Assembly (NCBI GenBank): GCA_028583405.1
Contig: CM053261.1
Coordinates: 14,934,783 to 14,998,782, forward strand
Reading direction: 5' to 3'
Length of the DNA: 64,000 nucleotides
Source: Pogonophryne albipinna
Lineage: Eukaryota > Chordata > Actinopteri > Perciformes > Artedidraconidae
Shown here piece by piece: positions 61,433-64,000 of the stretch. Position 1 is the first letter of the stretch; each line of letters opens with the position of its first letter. A program made the translations under genes and the position numbers. Below the pieces are notes generated by a model, which ran no database searches, had not been told where the DNA came from, and saw only the letters and a program-made list of their open reading frames with translations.

Positions 61433-64000
61433 CAGAGCTATTCAATTAGTTTGGAATGGGGGCCGGTTGATGAAAATGATCCAAAGCAAGGGGCCGGGCA
61501 AAAAATTGCTTGAAATATGAGCAATTATATATTATAATCACCCTTGAAAAAGAGATCAATGATCTCAATGGGATTCACCTGCATAAATAAAGGTTTGAAA
61601 TTAAATGAAATAAATACAACAGCATAGTGGAGTGCATATATTTTGTTTAATTAAATCAAACATAGCCCCAAGGCCTTTATAAATGGCAAGTTCAGAACTC
61701 AGTACATGTGAAGCTAATATAACCATCAACATCATTAGATTTAGATTAAATGATCTAATAATTCACACAAAATAGCAATTTAGGGCCATACACAAAAAGT
61801 GCATATTATGGTATAATAACAATAAAGACAAGTGAGCCATACCACATCAATTGCTTAATTAAAAGCAAAAACAATTATCAAAAGACTTGTATTAATTACC
61901 AAACCACAACACACAGCCGTTTAAAACTCAAACCTTTTTTGATTAACATAGTGATAACTGACATACAGTATGCAACCAACTTGGCAGATATGAGCCATCT
62001 AATGAGAGAAATGGCATTTTTTCGATTTAGCAAGAGCAGGGAAGTCGGGAGTATACGTTGTCATGGCAATACGCATACAGTGATGCAGATGCTGGTCAGT
62101 GAGGGATGCTCGATTATTAGTTTTTATGGCATTCATGTGTGAGAATGCCGATTCGCACGTGTAAGTCGAGCCAAACATTGTGAGGACAAAAAGTGCAAGA
62201 CCCCTTGAATGAGGGAATTTCTCGTGGCTGACTTCATGAGTCCAGAACCTTTCAGAACCTGCCAGCTGAAATGACTGTCGAAGGTTATCTGATGACTGAA
62301 TGCCAATGAGTTGTAAAGACGCCTCATTTAATGTCACAATCAGCTCCTTTGCTTTCAGTGCAAACTCCCCCTCTACATTCACAGAGAAAGGGTCCTTCAC
62401 AAATCTCATCACTTCAGTCCGGAGACTGAAATGTTCAAACCTCGCGGCAAAGTTGGTTTTCAATACGTCCATAAATCCAGTCATCACCTCGGTGATTTGT
62501 AAACCTGCAGTGCGCAGTGTTGGAAAATTGAGCATTTTGCCTGGACATAAATCCGCAAAAAAAGGTGTGAGCTTTTTTTGAAACGCATGGAGTCTCTCCA
62601 CAAGTTGTGTAACCATTTTATCTCTGCCCTGCAGCTCCAAATTGAGTTGGTTCAGATGTTGGAAAATGCCGCTCAAAAAGCAAACAGCAGCGTAAAACTC
62701 ATCATTCTCTATCAGACACAGAAAGGCGTTGGCTTTTTTATGTTTTGAATTGCGGAGAAACGCCATGATCTCCTCCTTAAGTTCACAAAATCGTTTCAAG
62801 ACGTTTCCTTTGATTAGCCATCTAATGTCACTGTGCATGAGCAAATCATTATATTGAGCTGACATGTCTGACAACATCTGGCGGAAAAGGCGGTGCTGTA
62901 AACTGGAGTTACAACGAATAAAGTTAATAATCGCCATGACAGAGTCCATTGTGTTTTTTAACTCACCACTCAGTTTTGCGCACAGGAGGCTTTGGTGGAT
63001 GAGGCAATGAAGCGATCTCAGCTGTGGAGCCACATCTGCCAGCCTAGCGGACAGTCCCTGTGTTCGGCCCGACATCGCAGGGGCCCCATCCGTTACAAGC
63101 ATGTTAATACGATCCAATCCCAAATTGTGCTCCTTGAAAAATGAAACCACTTTGTGGAACATCACCTCACCGGTCGTGTGTCCATCCAAAGGAATTAATC
63201 CAAGTAGATCCTCCCGAAAGCACTCACCATCAAAAAATCTAACATAGAGGCACAGCTGTGCAACATCGCTGCTGTCAGTGGATTCATCAATAGCTAGCGA
63301 CATACCCTCCGCCTTTCTCAGTTTGTCCAAGAGAATCTCAAAAACGTCCGATGCAAGGGTCTCCACTCTCCTTGATGTTGACGTGTCAGAAATCGGAAAG
63401 TTCTTAAATTGAGTCAATAACGCTTTTTCTGATTTTCTCATCTGCAACCACTTCCTCAATTGATGCAAGCATACACTCTTTGACTGTCTCTGCGTCCGTA
63501 AAAGGCCTTTTATTTTTGCCTAATATCCAGGCCACTCGTAGGGACGCTGCGGTAGCTCTCTCTTGGTCAGTGCAAGCCCGAAACAGGGAGCTACGTCTTT
63601 GGTCATAGCACGAAGTTAGCCCCAAAATCTTCTGGCGGCGAGCATCAGAGCCCGCTGGAAAAGTGGCGTCAAAGTTGGCGTGAGCTGTCTTAAAATGCCT
63701 TCTCAAGTTGTACTCTTTACACACCGATAAACACTCATTGCAGATTAAACACACGGGCCTCCCACTGACATTTACACACAAGTAGGCTACTTCTCTTTCC
63801 ACTCGCTGTTGAATTGCCGGTTTTCGGTGTCAACCTTTCGTTTTTTTAACGTAGAAAGAGACATTTTGATATCCAACTATGCTGACCAGGTTTGATTAAT
63901 CGTACCATTGGCGCGAAACCGTCAAAGGTGCGCGAGCTTGTAGTGAAGGGCAGCGCGAGCCGCGAGGACGCGCGCAGAGACGCAATAAATGACAGGAGTT
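61433..64000 (-). mobile_element. autonomous-type hAT element, right end outside the window
   Basis: The left end at 61433 reads CAGAGCTATTCAATTAG. A hAT transposase gene is read on the minus strand (61999-63864). About 430 bp of non-coding 3' region lies at 61569-61998. GC-rich upstream DNA with CpG (63900-64000) probably holds the promoter. The left flank ccctagat (61425-61432) is the candidate 8-bp duplication; its partner would be beyond 64000. Confidence 0.75.
61999..63864 (-). pseudogene. hAT transposase, SCAND3/ZBED-like, two frameshifts
   Basis: The family cuts and pastes hAT elements; SCAND3, GTF2IRD2 and ZBED5 are domesticated relatives. The ATG at 63864 opens MSLSTLKKRKVDTEN. The BED-type finger is CLICNE...NLRRHFKTAH. 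The catalytic region has AIDESTDSSD and LVTDGAPAMSG (the two aspartates), LHCLIHQ (CxxH) and DIRWLIKGN. The C-terminal dimerisation part is LALFVLTMFGSTYTCESAFS and NRASLTDQHLHHCMR. About 600 codons is normal for the family. The frame shifts near 63785, where the ATG frame meets a stop, and again near 63403-63412, where an extra T yields a stop. Otherwise 489 codons from 63468 to 61999 are uninterrupted, so decay is slight and the key residues persist. Confidence 0.9.

Overview
This window looks like a piece of a teleost fish genome. It is AT-rich and intron-dominated, with one recognisable host gene and many transposable elements of kinds common in fish: Tx1/Swimmer-like L1, L2, Rex3-like RTE, several hAT families, a Gypsy-like LTR element and tRNA-derived SINEs. 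There are no bacterial-type operons, CRISPR arrays or phage genes.

Host gene. Two exons of an astrotactin gene lie on the minus strand (exon at 54277-54700, next exon at 34244-34396, intron about 19.9 kb). They join in phase and encode the first transmembrane helix plus part of the cytoplasmic loop. Remembered loop motifs favour ASTN2 over ASTN1. I recognise no other exon, so most of the window is probably astn2 intron. Whether everything left of 34244 is also intron cannot be decided here.

Left third (1-34 kb). An old broken L1 (about 8.1-17.2 kb, plus strand) has received two later insertions: a 0.33-kb inverted-repeat MITE (8865-9193) and a young complete non-autonomous LTR retrotransposon (9354-12570). 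The LTR element has 393-bp LTRs differing at two positions, a perfect 5-bp target duplication, and a 756-codon proline/serine-rich ORF built from tandem repeats. At 18923-21356 is an internally deleted hAT element with a second hAT-like element inserted in its BED-finger coding region; both have perfect 8-bp target duplications. Further right are a probable solo LTR (23555-23839), a Charlie-like hAT MITE (26267-27103) and a broken L2 LINE (about 27.1-29.6 kb).

Middle (34-54 kb, intron between the two exons). It holds a SINE, a degenerate tandem array of about 147-bp units with palindromic cores (38.8-39.4 kb), and a minus-strand LINE split by a plus-strand LINE (41.9-44.7 kb). It also holds a second SINE and two copies of a 190-bp repeat 7.5 kb apart.

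Right end (54-64 kb). An intronic tandem duplication sits next to the exon. Beyond it is a three-layer nest: a CAGTGTTTCCC-type hAT (from 59666), a 5'-truncated Rex3-like LINE inserted in it with a 12-bp target duplication, and a hAT coding for a SCAND3/ZBED-like transposase (minus strand, two frameshifts) that runs off the window.
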